From assembly GCF_004765605.1 (NCBI RefSeq), contig NZ_SRLC01000002.1, positions 124,001 through 188,000 on the forward strand: 64,000 nucleotides of DNA, written 5' to 3'. The position numbers were made by a program, and so were the translations under genes. The stretch is from Hymenobacter aquaticus. Lineage in GTDB: Bacteria; Bacteroidota; Bacteroidia; Cytophagales; Hymenobacteraceae. Position 1 is the stretch's first letter. Each line of letters starts with the position of its first letter. The notes beneath the pieces are model-generated. The model saw nothing but the letters and a program-made list of their open reading frames with translations, was not told where the DNA came from and did no database searches. Shown here one piece after another: positions 35,001 to 43,073 of this stretch.

Positions 35001-37031
35001 ATGAGGCCCTACATCCACAAATTCCCCCGATTTCAGGCCGTCAGCTCCCTGGGCTGGCGCATCTTAGGCTGCCTGAGCCTGCTGCTGCTGATCTGTGGTG
35101 TAGCCTCCGGCCAGCCCGCTTCCCACGAAGACACGCTCCGGATCCACGCCGGCATCAACGAGCTCTACGTGGACCCCTCACGCTACGCCGTGCTCGAAGA
35201 TCCTTCGGGCCGGCTTACGCTGCAGGACGTGCAAGGTGCCCGCTGGGGCTCCCGTTTTCAGGCCGGCAACCTCACTTCCGGCGGCAAGCTGGCCGGCAAC
35301 ATCGAGAATACGGAGTCGGCCTACTGGCTGCGCATCCACGTGCGCGCCGACAACTCCGACGAGCATCACTGGTACCTGGAGATGTTCGATTCCCACATCA
35401 ACGACCTGACCTTTTACGGCCCCACCCGGGCCGGCCAGTACGCGGCCGTGCACACCGGCGCCGATTTGCCCTTTGCCACCCGCCCGTATTCCTACAAGAA
35501 CTTCCTGTTTAGTCTGCCCCTGCAGCCGGGCCAGACGCATACCTACTACCTGCGGCTGAAATCCAGCTCCAAAACCAGTTTTCTGGGCCGGCTGCGCAAC
35601 GAGGCCATGCTGTCGTCGCACTTCCAGAGTGAGTACGGCATGCTTGGCGGCTTCTATGGTGTGCTGCTGATCATGGTGGTCTACAACCTGTTTATCTACC
35701 TCTTTATCGGCGAGCAGACTTACCTGCGCTACGTAGTTTACGTGCTGAGCTGCAGTCTGTTATTTCTGTCGGAAGACGGCCTGGGCTTTCAGTACATCTG
35801 GCCCATGCTGCCCGATCTGAACCGCATCGTGAATGCCGGTGCCCCGATTCTGCTGCTGCTCACCTTCGGCTACTACGCCCGCCATTTCCTGGACGCCCCC
35901 CAGCGCCTGCCCCGCTTCGACCCACTCGTGCGCCTGGTGGTTTTGTTCAGCGCCGGCCTGCTGCTGCTCGATACCCTGTTTATTCAATCGGGATTCAGCT
36001 TCTGGCTGTACCTGCTGCCCTATGGCATGCTCTACTACGCCGCCATTCGGGTGTACCGGCAGGGTTTTCGGCCGGCCCGCATCTTTCTGCTGGCTCAGGG
36101 TGGGGTAGTGGCGAGTCTTTTGTTCTTGATTACCAGAAAGTTGGGAGTTGATTTTTTCAACAACGCCTTCACGGTGTACAGCATGAACGTAGCCTTCGTC
36201 TTTGAGGTGGCCGTGCTTTCCTACGCCCTGGGCGAGAAGATAAAGAGTATCAAGGATGCTACTATCCGGGCCCAGGAAAAGCTGGTGAAGCAGCTGCGGA
36301 AGAAGCACTTAGCCCAGGATCGGCTGGTGGAGCAGCTCCACCAGAACCAGGAGCTGAAAGACCAGCTCAACTCGGAGCTGGAAGCGCAGGTAGCACGCCG
36401 CACGGAGGAGCTGCGCCAGCAGAGCGAAACCATTGTGGCCCAGAACCGGGAGCTGCTGCAAGCCAACGGCCTGCTGGCCCTGCAGTCGGCGGCCATTGAA
36501 AAGCTGAACACCGACCTGCAACGCGACCTGCAGCAGGCTCAAACGGCCCGGGTGCTGTCGAAAGAGGTAGATTTTGGCGAGTTCAGCCAAATCTACCCTG
36601 ACAAGGACGCCTGCCTGAGCTACCTGGCCGATTTGAAGTGGGCCCAGGGCTACCGCTGCCGCAAATGTGGGCACGAGAAATACTGCGATGCCCGCGAGGC
36701 GCACGCCCGCCGCTGCACCAAATGCCGCTATGTGGAGTCGGCTACGGCCTACACGATGCTGCAAAAGTGTAAGTTCTCCATCATCAAGGCCTTCTACGCG
36801 GTGTTCCTGATTTACACGCACAAGGGTAACTACTCGTCGCAGGAGCTTTCCCGGGTCTTGGAGCTGCGGCAGGGCACTTGTTGGAGCTTCAGCCAGAAGG
36901 TATTAGAGGCCATGCGCCGCCGCCGCCTGGCTCCCGACTACGATGAGAACGAAGGCTGGACCCACGTGCTGCTCGACTTTACGACGACCACGGAGCAAGA
37001 CCAGCTAACCGTTGAGGCCGAACGTTCCTGA
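35001..37031 (+). CDS. 7TMR-DISM membrane receptor fused to an IS1595-type transposase zinc-ribbon/helix module
   Basis: Protein of 676 residues. Signal peptide or first helix (about 20-37), extracytoplasmic 7TMR-DISMED2-like sandwich (about 45-190), seven membrane helices (about 210-410), and a long coiled coil (about 415-520, KLVKQLRKKHLAQDRL, EAQVARRTEELRQQ). The C-terminus (about 540-640) matches the N-terminal part of IS1595 transposases: DKDACLSYLADLKW, zinc ribbon Cys553/Cys556/Cys572/Cys575, then helices including KGNYSSQELSRVLEL and TCWSFSQKVLEAMRR. The DDE nuclease is absent. I infer a membrane-tethered, sugar-responsive DNA-binding regulator made by domesticating a transposase domain. 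It lies between GH5 and GH3, where an HTCS or SusR would be expected; no other regulator is in the locus. Confidence 0.82.
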   Translation: MRPYIHKFPRFQAVSSLGWRILGCLSLLLLICGVASGQPASHEDTLRIHAGINELYVDPSRYAVLEDPSGRLTLQDVQGARWGSRFQAGNLTSGGKLAGNIENTESAYWLRIHVRADNSDEHHWYLEMFDSHINDLTFYGPTRAGQYAAVHTGADLPFATRPYSYKNFLFSLPLQPGQTHTYYLRLKSSSKTSFLGRLRNEAMLSSHFQSEYGMLGGFYGVLLIMVVYNLFIYLFIGEQTYLRYVVYVLSCSLLFLSEDGLGFQYIWPMLPDLNRIVNAGAPILLLLTFGYYARHFLDAPQRLPRFDPLVRLVVLFSAGLLLLDTLFIQSGFSFWLYLLPYGMLYYAAIRVYRQGFRPARIFLLAQGGVVASLLFLITRKLGVDFFNNAFTVYSMNVAFVFEVAVLSYALGEKIKSIKDATIRAQEKLVKQLRKKHLAQDRLVEQLHQNQELKDQLNSELEAQVARRTEELRQQSETIVAQNRELLQANGLLALQSAAIEKLNTDLQRDLQQAQTARVLSKEVDFGEFSQIYPDKDACLSYLADLKWAQGYRCRKCGHEKYCDAREAHARRCTKCRYVESATAYTMLQKCKFSIIKAFYAVFLIYTHKGNYSSQELSRVLELRQGTCWSFSQKVLEAMRRRRLAPDYDENEGWTHVLLDFTTTTEQDQLTVEAERS

Positions 37032-37035
37032 GGAA

Positions 37036-37051
37036 CTGCAAACGTTTGCGG
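37036..37051. promoter_or_regulatory. LacI-type operator copy 2
   Basis: CTGCAAACGTTTGCGG, identical over 16 bp to 32655-32670, 5 bp after the stop codon of the receptor gene and 258 bp before the GH3 ATG. Confidence 0.5.
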
Positions 37052-37072
37052 CACCTAAGCAAAATTATTTTC

Positions 37073-37102
37073 GAAAAAAGCGGCTTTTCGGCCGCTTTTT
37101 TC
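37073..37102 (+). terminator. Intrinsic terminator after the receptor gene
   Basis: 12-bp stem GAAAAAAGCGGC / GCCGCTTTTTTC with loop TTTTCG, followed by more T-rich sequence. It separates the receptor gene from the GH3/SusCD transcript. Confidence 0.85.
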
Positions 37103-37180
37103 ATTGTTTTTTAGCCGTAGATGCTGTTCACTGCAAAAGCCGGGTTAGGGTCAGAATTAGCCCCAAATGCCCCGGCTGGC

Positions 37181-37290
37181 GTGTGCGGTAAGTGTATAAT
37201 CACGATGTGAAGTAGGTGCAAAAACCCTGTTTTTGGCTTGTATGAGGGGTTTTTGCTATTGCATTTCCTGAACAAGGAAGGATATCTTTG
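37181..37290 (+). promoter_or_regulatory. Predicted GH3/SusCD operon promoter with shared upstream box
   Basis: GTGTGCGGTAAGTGTATA (37181-37198) matches the GH5 box at 16 of 18 positions. TTG at 37259-37261 and a perfect TAnnTTTG box, TATCTTTG at 37283-37290 (21-bp spacer), follow. In between, GCAAAAACCC (37218-37227) and GGGTTTTTGC (37247-37256) form a perfect inverted repeat. The GH3 ATG lies 18 bp after the -7 box. Confidence 0.6.
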
Positions 37291-37308
37291 GGTATTCCCC
37301 CCAACAAA

Positions 37309-39795
37309 ATGGCTACTTCTCATCCTTCTCTGGTAGCTCCGGCTGGAGCATCCCGGGGGTTCGTGTTCCCGCAGAGTTCAGTGGCGGTCCGCGTTACCCA
37401 GGCTTTCGTGCTCGGTACGGCTTTGTGCCTCGGCAGCAGCTGCCAGCGGGCCGCTGTGCCCGCCACAACTGTGGCGCCGGTGTCCGCTGCTACCTCTACC
37501 AGTTCGGCTTCTGCGGCCAGCAGCGAGTTGCCCCGTGCTGTGGTGAGTGAGCGGGTAGCGGCGCTGCTGGCCCAGATGACGCTGGAAGAGAAAATCGGGC
37601 AGATGACCCAGCTCACGAACACCGTCATCAACACGACCGGCGTACAGAAAGACGTGACGCTGGACTCGGCCAAGCTGGTGCCCCTGATCCGGCAGTATCA
37701 CGTGGGTTCCTTTCTGAATGGGGAGGCCGTGCCCGCCACGCAGTGGGTTCGGTATTCGGCCGCTTTGCAGCGCATCGCTATGCGCGAGTCGCGCCTGCAC
37801 ATTCCCATTATCTATGGCATCGACCATATGCACGGGGCCAGCTACGTGGCCGGCACGGCTATTTTTCCGCACAACCTGAACCTGGGTGCCACCTTCAACC
37901 CCGAGTTTGCCCGCCAGACGGCCCGCGCCACGGTGCTGGAGTCGGCCGACCTGGGGCACCACTGGGTGTTTGCGCCCGTGCTCGACCTGGGCGTAAATAC
38001 CTACTGGCCGCGGGTGTACGAAACCTACGGCGAAGACCCGCTGGTCGCCTCCGTGATGGGGGCCGCTTTTGTGCGGGAGATGCAGGAAAACAAGGAAATA
38101 GCGCCCTACAAAGTCGCGGCCTGTGGCAAGCACTTTCTGGGCTACTCCGACCCGCGCAACGGCTGGGACCGGACCAACGCCCAGATTTCCGACCAGCGCC
38201 TCCAGGAGTTTTTCCGCCCCTCGTTTCAGGCGGCCATGGATGCCGGCCTGAAAACCATCATGATTAACAGCGGCCTGATTAACGGCGAGCCGGTGCACTC
38301 GTCCAAGGCCATTCTCACCGATCTGCTGCGCCGCCAGATGGGCTTTAAGGGCGTCGCCGTGACCGACTGGGAAGACATCATCCGGCTGGTGCGCATCCAG
38401 AAAACGGCTCCTAACGAGAAGGAAGCCACGTTCCAGGCCATCGACGCGGGGGTGGACATGGCCATGACGCCCTACACGACCAACTTCTGCCGCTACGTGA
38501 AAGAGCTGGTGCAGGAAGGCCGCCTCACCGAAGCGCGCATCAATCTGTCGGCGGGCCGGGTGCTGCAGCTGAAAGACGAGCTGGGGCTGTTCGAGAACCC
38601 CATGCCCCGCACCGACCGCCTCAGCCGCATCGGCGACCCGGCCCTGAAACTACAGGCCGTAGAAGCCGCCCGCGAATCCATCGTGCTGCTGAAAAACGAG
38701 CAGAACACGCTGCCGCTGGCTCCCGCTAAGGTAAAGCGCCTGTTGGTGGTTGGTCCCTCGGCCGACTCCCGCGCCAACCTGGCCGGCGGCTGGACCCTGG
38801 CCTGGCAGGGCCGCCCGGAAGCTGAATACCCCAAAGAGGTGCTGACCATCTACGCCGCCCTGCAAAAGGAATATCCCGGCGCCCAAGTGCAAACGATTCC
38901 GTACCGGGACGCCGCCGGTAAGCTGACGCTGGCCGCTGTTAACGCGGCGGCCCGGCAGGCCGATGCCGTGGTGCTGGCCCTCGGGGAGCGGCCCTACACC
39001 GAGGGGCTGGGCAACACCAGTGACCTGACCCTACCCGACGACCAGCAGCAGCTGGTGCGCGCGGCACAAGGCAGCGGCAAGCCCACGGTGCTGGTCGTCA
39101 TCGGCGGCCGGCCCAGTATTATTCGGGGCGTGGCCGAGAAGTCGGGGGCTGTTCTGTGGGGCGGGCTGCCGGGCTTTGGCGGCGGGCAGGCCATTGCCGA
39201 AATCATCAGCGGCAAGGTGAATCCCAGCGGCAAGCTTTCCTTTACCTACCCGCAGTTTGCCGGCCACATTTCGCCCTACCACCACGACAACAACGAAAAC
39301 TCGCTCGACCTGAGCGACTTCGGGGCCGGCTTCGAAAACCGGGGCCCCAAATTCAAGCCGGCCATGCTCACCGAATACGGGGAAGGCCTGAGCTATACCT
39401 CGTTCCGATATAGCACCCTGCAACTCTCCGACTCGGTGCTCAGCGGCAGCGGCACGCTACGCGCCACGGTGCAGGTGACCAACACCGGCCGCCGCGCCGG
39501 CAAGGAAGCCGTGCTCTGGTTTCTGACCGACGAGGTGGGCCGCGTCACCCGCCCCGTGCGCTTGCTCAAGCACTTCGAGAAGCAGGAGCTGGCCGCCGGC
39601 GCCAGCCGCACCTTCACCTTCGAGATTCAGCCCCAGCAGCACCTGACTTACCCCAATGCCCAGGGACAGGCCCAGCTGGAAGACGGCTTCTTTACGCTCC
39701 GCGTGGGCGGCCAGACCAAGCGCTTCCGCTACGTGACGCCCACGGCCGCTACCACCCCCGCCGACCGGCAGGGCAGCGCCGGCACCCGACCCTAG
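37309..39795 (+). CDS. GH3 beta-glucosidase, probable lipoprotein
   Basis: Exo-acting glycoside hydrolase of 828 residues. An N-terminal hydrophobic segment ending LCLGSSC suggests a lipoprotein. GH3 N-domain: LLAQMTLEEKIGQMTQL, PIIYGIDHMHGASYV, KHFLGYSDPRNGWDR and nucleophile Asp353 in GVAVTDWEDI. C-domain: SIVLLKNEQNTLPL and the C-terminal fibronectin-III-like domain (about 700-810, GKEAVLWFLTDEVGRVTRP). ATG 37309 is used; TTG 37288 lies inside the promoter -7 box. First gene of the transcript leading into SusC/SusD. Expected to release glucose from beta-glucan oligosaccharides. Confidence 0.92.
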   Translation: MATSHPSLVAPAGASRGFVFPQSSVAVRVTQAFVLGTALCLGSSCQRAAVPATTVAPVSAATSTSSASAASSELPRAVVSERVAALLAQMTLEEKIGQMTQLTNTVINTTGVQKDVTLDSAKLVPLIRQYHVGSFLNGEAVPATQWVRYSAALQRIAMRESRLHIPIIYGIDHMHGASYVAGTAIFPHNLNLGATFNPEFARQTARATVLESADLGHHWVFAPVLDLGVNTYWPRVYETYGEDPLVASVMGAAFVREMQENKEIAPYKVAACGKHFLGYSDPRNGWDRTNAQISDQRLQEFFRPSFQAAMDAGLKTIMINSGLINGEPVHSSKAILTDLLRRQMGFKGVAVTDWEDIIRLVRIQKTAPNEKEATFQAIDAGVDMAMTPYTTNFCRYVKELVQEGRLTEARINLSAGRVLQLKDELGLFENPMPRTDRLSRIGDPALKLQAVEAARESIVLLKNEQNTLPLAPAKVKRLLVVGPSADSRANLAGGWTLAWQGRPEAEYPKEVLTIYAALQKEYPGAQVQTIPYRDAAGKLTLAAVNAAARQADAVVLALGERPYTEGLGNTSDLTLPDDQQQLVRAAQGSGKPTVLVVIGGRPSIIRGVAEKSGAVLWGGLPGFGGGQAIAEIISGKVNPSGKLSFTYPQFAGHISPYHHDNNENSLDLSDFGAGFENRGPKFKPAMLTEYGEGLSYTSFRYSTLQLSDSVLSGSGTLRATVQVTNTGRRAGKEAVLWFLTDEVGRVTRPVRLLKHFEKQELAAGASRTFTFEIQPQQHLTYPNAQGQAQLEDGFFTLRVGGQTKRFRYVTPTAATTPADRQGSAGTRP

Positions 39796-39873
39796 AACCA
39801 TCGGCCCCGGCCGGTCGGCTTCCGACGGAGGGCTTTCCCCTTTTTCGCTCCACACTTCCTAATTCCTACCTCC

Positions 39874-42800
39874 ATGAACTCAAACCACTACCCGCATTTT
39901 CTGCGGCGGGCGCTGCTGCTGGCGACGCTGGGGCTGCCGGCACTGAGCCTGCCCACCCTGGCTGGCTCGGCAGCCCTGCCGCTGCCCGTGGCTGGACGTC
40001 CTACGCTGGCCGATATTCCGGTGTCGGGCCGCGTGACGCAAAGCAACGGCGAGCCGCTGCCCGGTGTTACCGTGCTGGTGAAAGGCACCTCCCTGGGTAC
40101 TTCGACCAACTCCGACGGTACGTTTTTGCTGAACGCGCCGGAAAACAGCACGCTGGTATTCAGCTACGTAGGCTACGTGCGCCGGGAAGTAGCCGTGACC
40201 AGCGCCAACAGCGGCAGCCTGGCCGTGACGCTGGACGAAGATCTGAAGGCGCTGAGTGAGGTGGTGGTAGTGGGGTATGGCACGCAGGAGCGCACCAGCG
40301 TTACCGGGGCCGTATCGTCGGTGTCGGGTAAGGACATTGCTGCCCAGCCCGTGGCCGACCCCGTGCAGGGTCTGCAGGGCCGCGCGGCGGGTGTTACCGT
40401 CACCCAGAACTCGGGGGCCCCGGGTGGCGCCGGCGGCACGGCCGTGCGGGTGCGCGGCATCACCTCGGCCGGCAACAACTCGCCGCTGTACGTGATAGAT
40501 GGCTACCCGCTGCCCTCGAACGACGCGAACGGCAACTCGGTGGAAAACCAGCTCAACGCCATCAACCCCAACGACATCGAAAGCGTTGACGTGCTGAAGG
40601 ATGCCTCCGCGACGGCCATCTACGGCTTGCGGGCAGCCAATGGCGTGGTCATTATCACAACCAAGCGCGGCAAGGCCGGCACCGCGACCATCAACCTGGA
40701 TGCGTACCGGGGCGTGCAGCAGGTGTGGCGCAAGCTGAGCCTGCTGAACGCGGAGGAATATGCCACCATCAACAACGAGTCGCGGCTGGCCAAGGGCGAG
40801 CCGATTCTGCCCCAGCTCAGCAACCCCAAGGCGTTGGGGGAGGGTACCAACTGGCAGGACCAGATTTTCCGGCCCTCGGCCGTGATTCAGAGTTACAACC
40901 TGTCGGCCTCGGGCGGCAGCGAAAAGGCGCGCTACGCGGTGTCGGGCGGCTATTTCCAGCAGGATGGCACCATCATCGGGTCGCACTTCGAGCGGTTTAC
41001 GCTGCGGGCCAACGGCGACATCCAACTCAATAAGATTCTGAAAATCGGCAACAGCCTGTCGCTCACCAACCTCAACGACCGGCAGGTAGATACCGGCAGC
41101 AACGAGTTCGGGGTGCTCAGCAACGTGCTCCAGATTCCCTCCACGCTGCCGGTCTACAACGCCGACGGCAGCTGGTACGAGCCGACCAGCACCGACGGCT
41201 TCGTGGAGCCCAACCCCGTGCTGCAAGCCCTGATTACGGACTCCAAGTTTACCCGCAACCGGGTGCTGACCACCTTCTTTGCCGAGCTGGAGCCGCTGAA
41301 AGGGCTGCGCTTCCGCACCAACGTGGGCGCCGACCTGGTGTTTGACAACTACAATGCCTTCTCGCCGTCGCTCGGGCCCAACTCGCCGCGCAACGCCACG
41401 GCCAGCGCCAGCGCCTACAACAACTACAACCCCAGCTACCTGATTGAAAACACGCTGAGCTACGACCGTCTGTTTGGCGGTAAGCACCAGGTGACGCTGC
41501 TGGCGGGTCAGTCGGCCCAGCAGTTCAACTACAGCACGATGGCCGTGAGCCGCGCCGGCTACACCAACAACGTGCTGCGCCAGATCAACAACGGGCCCGA
41601 AAACGCGCTGCTGCGCAACAGCGGCGCCGTGAGCCCCCCCGACCGCCTGGCCAGCTACTTCGGCCGCGTCAACTACGAGTTTGCCGGCAAATACCTGCTG
41701 GCCGCCACGGCCCGCTACGACGGCAGCTCGGCCTTCGCCCTGGGTCAGAAGTTCGGCTTTTTCCCCGGCGTATCGGCGGGCTGGCGCATTTCGGAGGAAG
41801 CCTTCATCAAGGACATTGCCAGCATCAGCAACCTGAAGGTGCGCGTGGGCTGGGGCCGCGTGGGCAACCCGCTCAACGCGGGCCGCTTTGCCTACCTGGC
41901 CAACATTAACTCCGGCATTACCTACCCATTCGGTTCCGCCGGCGACATCAACATCGGGGCCGCGCCGACCAAGCAGCAAAACACGCTGCTGAAGTGGGAA
42001 ATCAACGAGCAAACCAACGTGGGCCTCGACGTGGGCCTGTTCCAGAACCGCGTGGAAGCTACGCTGGACCTCTACAACCGCCGCTCGCCCAACCTGATCA
42101 GCCTGGTGCCACCGCCCTACGTGACGGGTACCTACGAATCGGTGAACACCAACGCCATCGACTCCTACAACCGCGGCCTCGACCTCTCGGTGACGACGCG
42201 TAACTTCCAGGGCGCCAACGACGGCCTGACCTGGACGACCACGCTGGTGTTCTCGACCTACTCCAGCCGCATCGACAAGCTGGGCGTGGCCGTGCCCTTC
42301 AACGGCCTGACGGACCGCAACCTGAACGCCGTGGTGCGCTACGACGAAGGCCAGCCCTTCGGTTCGTTCTACGGCTACGTGGCCGACGGCCTGTTTCAGA
42401 ACACGGAAGAGGTGAAAAATCACGCCCGCCAGACCGTCGGCACCGACCCCGGCAAAAGCACCGCCCCCGGCGACATCCGCTTCAAGGACCTGGACGGCGA
42501 CGGCGTCATCACCGACAAAGACCGCACGTTTATCGGCGACCCGAACCCGGACTTCACGTATGGTGTTACCAACACGCTTACCTTCAAAGGCTTTGATTTC
42601 AACGTGTTTCTGCAAGGCTCGCAGGGCAACGACGTCTACAACCTGAACCGGGTGTATACCGAAGGCGGCCTGACGACCAACGGCAACTCCAGCACCCGCG
42701 TGCTGAAGCGCTGGACCGGTGAAGGCACCAGCAACGACGTGCCCCGTGCCATTGCCGGCGACCCCAACCTGAACCTGCGCATTTCCAGCTACTTCGTGGA

Positions 42801-43029
42801 AGACGGATCCTACATGCGCGTTAAGATGATGACCCTGGGCTACACCGTGCCCAAGACCATCGTGAGCCGCGTGGCGGCCCAGAGCCTGCGCGTGTACGTC
42901 AGTGCCCAGAACCTGCTGACCCTCACCCGCTACAGCGGCTTTGACCCCGAGCTGGGGCAAGGCGGCGTCGATCGGGGCGTGTACCCGCAGTCGCGCGTGT
43001 TTCTGGCTGGCCTGAACATCGGCTTCTAA
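39874..43029 (+). CDS. SusC/RagA-family TonB-linked outer-membrane transporter
   Basis: Outer-membrane glycan importer of 1051 residues. Signal region (about 1-36), carboxypeptidase-regulatory-like domain (about 48-125, PLPGVTVLVKGTSLGTSTN), plug with ALSEVVVVGYGTQERTSVTG (the SusC TonB-box/plug signature), LYVIDGYPLPSNDAN and VLKDASATAIYGLRAANGVV, then the barrel to the C-terminal FLAGLNIGF. Pairs with the SusD gene 44 bp downstream, forming the lidded importer for oligosaccharides released at the surface by GH16/GH5. No separate promoter seen in the 78 bp after the GH3 gene. Confidence 0.95.
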   Translation: MNSNHYPHFLRRALLLATLGLPALSLPTLAGSAALPLPVAGRPTLADIPVSGRVTQSNGEPLPGVTVLVKGTSLGTSTNSDGTFLLNAPENSTLVFSYVGYVRREVAVTSANSGSLAVTLDEDLKALSEVVVVGYGTQERTSVTGAVSSVSGKDIAAQPVADPVQGLQGRAAGVTVTQNSGAPGGAGGTAVRVRGITSAGNNSPLYVIDGYPLPSNDANGNSVENQLNAINPNDIESVDVLKDASATAIYGLRAANGVVIITTKRGKAGTATINLDAYRGVQQVWRKLSLLNAEEYATINNESRLAKGEPILPQLSNPKALGEGTNWQDQIFRPSAVIQSYNLSASGGSEKARYAVSGGYFQQDGTIIGSHFERFTLRANGDIQLNKILKIGNSLSLTNLNDRQVDTGSNEFGVLSNVLQIPSTLPVYNADGSWYEPTSTDGFVEPNPVLQALITDSKFTRNRVLTTFFAELEPLKGLRFRTNVGADLVFDNYNAFSPSLGPNSPRNATASASAYNNYNPSYLIENTLSYDRLFGGKHQVTLLAGQSAQQFNYSTMAVSRAGYTNNVLRQINNGPENALLRNSGAVSPPDRLASYFGRVNYEFAGKYLLAATARYDGSSAFALGQKFGFFPGVSAGWRISEEAFIKDIASISNLKVRVGWGRVGNPLNAGRFAYLANINSGITYPFGSAGDINIGAAPTKQQNTLLKWEINEQTNVGLDVGLFQNRVEATLDLYNRRSPNLISLVPPPYVTGTYESVNTNAIDSYNRGLDLSVTTRNFQGANDGLTWTTTLVFSTYSSRIDKLGVAVPFNGLTDRNLNAVVRYDEGQPFGSFYGYVADGLFQNTEEVKNHARQTVGTDPGKSTAPGDIRFKDLDGDGVITDKDRTFIGDPNPDFTYGVTNTLTFKGFDFNVFLQGSQGNDVYNLNRVYTEGGLTTNGNSSTRVLKRWTGEGTSNDVPRAIAGDPNLNLRISSYFVEDGSYMRVKMMTLGYTVPKTIVSRVAAQSLRVYVSAQNLLTLTRYSGFDPELGQGGVDRGVYPQSRVFLAGLNIGF

Positions 43030-43073
43030 GCCGGTCGCGCCGTTTTTTCATCCTTCTGCCTTTCATTCCCCCC

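Noticed and set aside
35001..37031. Insertion sequence (IS1595 family)
   Set aside because: Only the N-terminal zinc-ribbon/helix part of a transposase is present, fused in frame to a membrane receptor; no DDE domain and no terminal inverted repeats or target duplication were seen.
39880..42960. Minus-strand ORF (1026 codons) opposite SusC
   Set aside because: Antisense shadow; SusC signatures on the plus strand are unambiguous.
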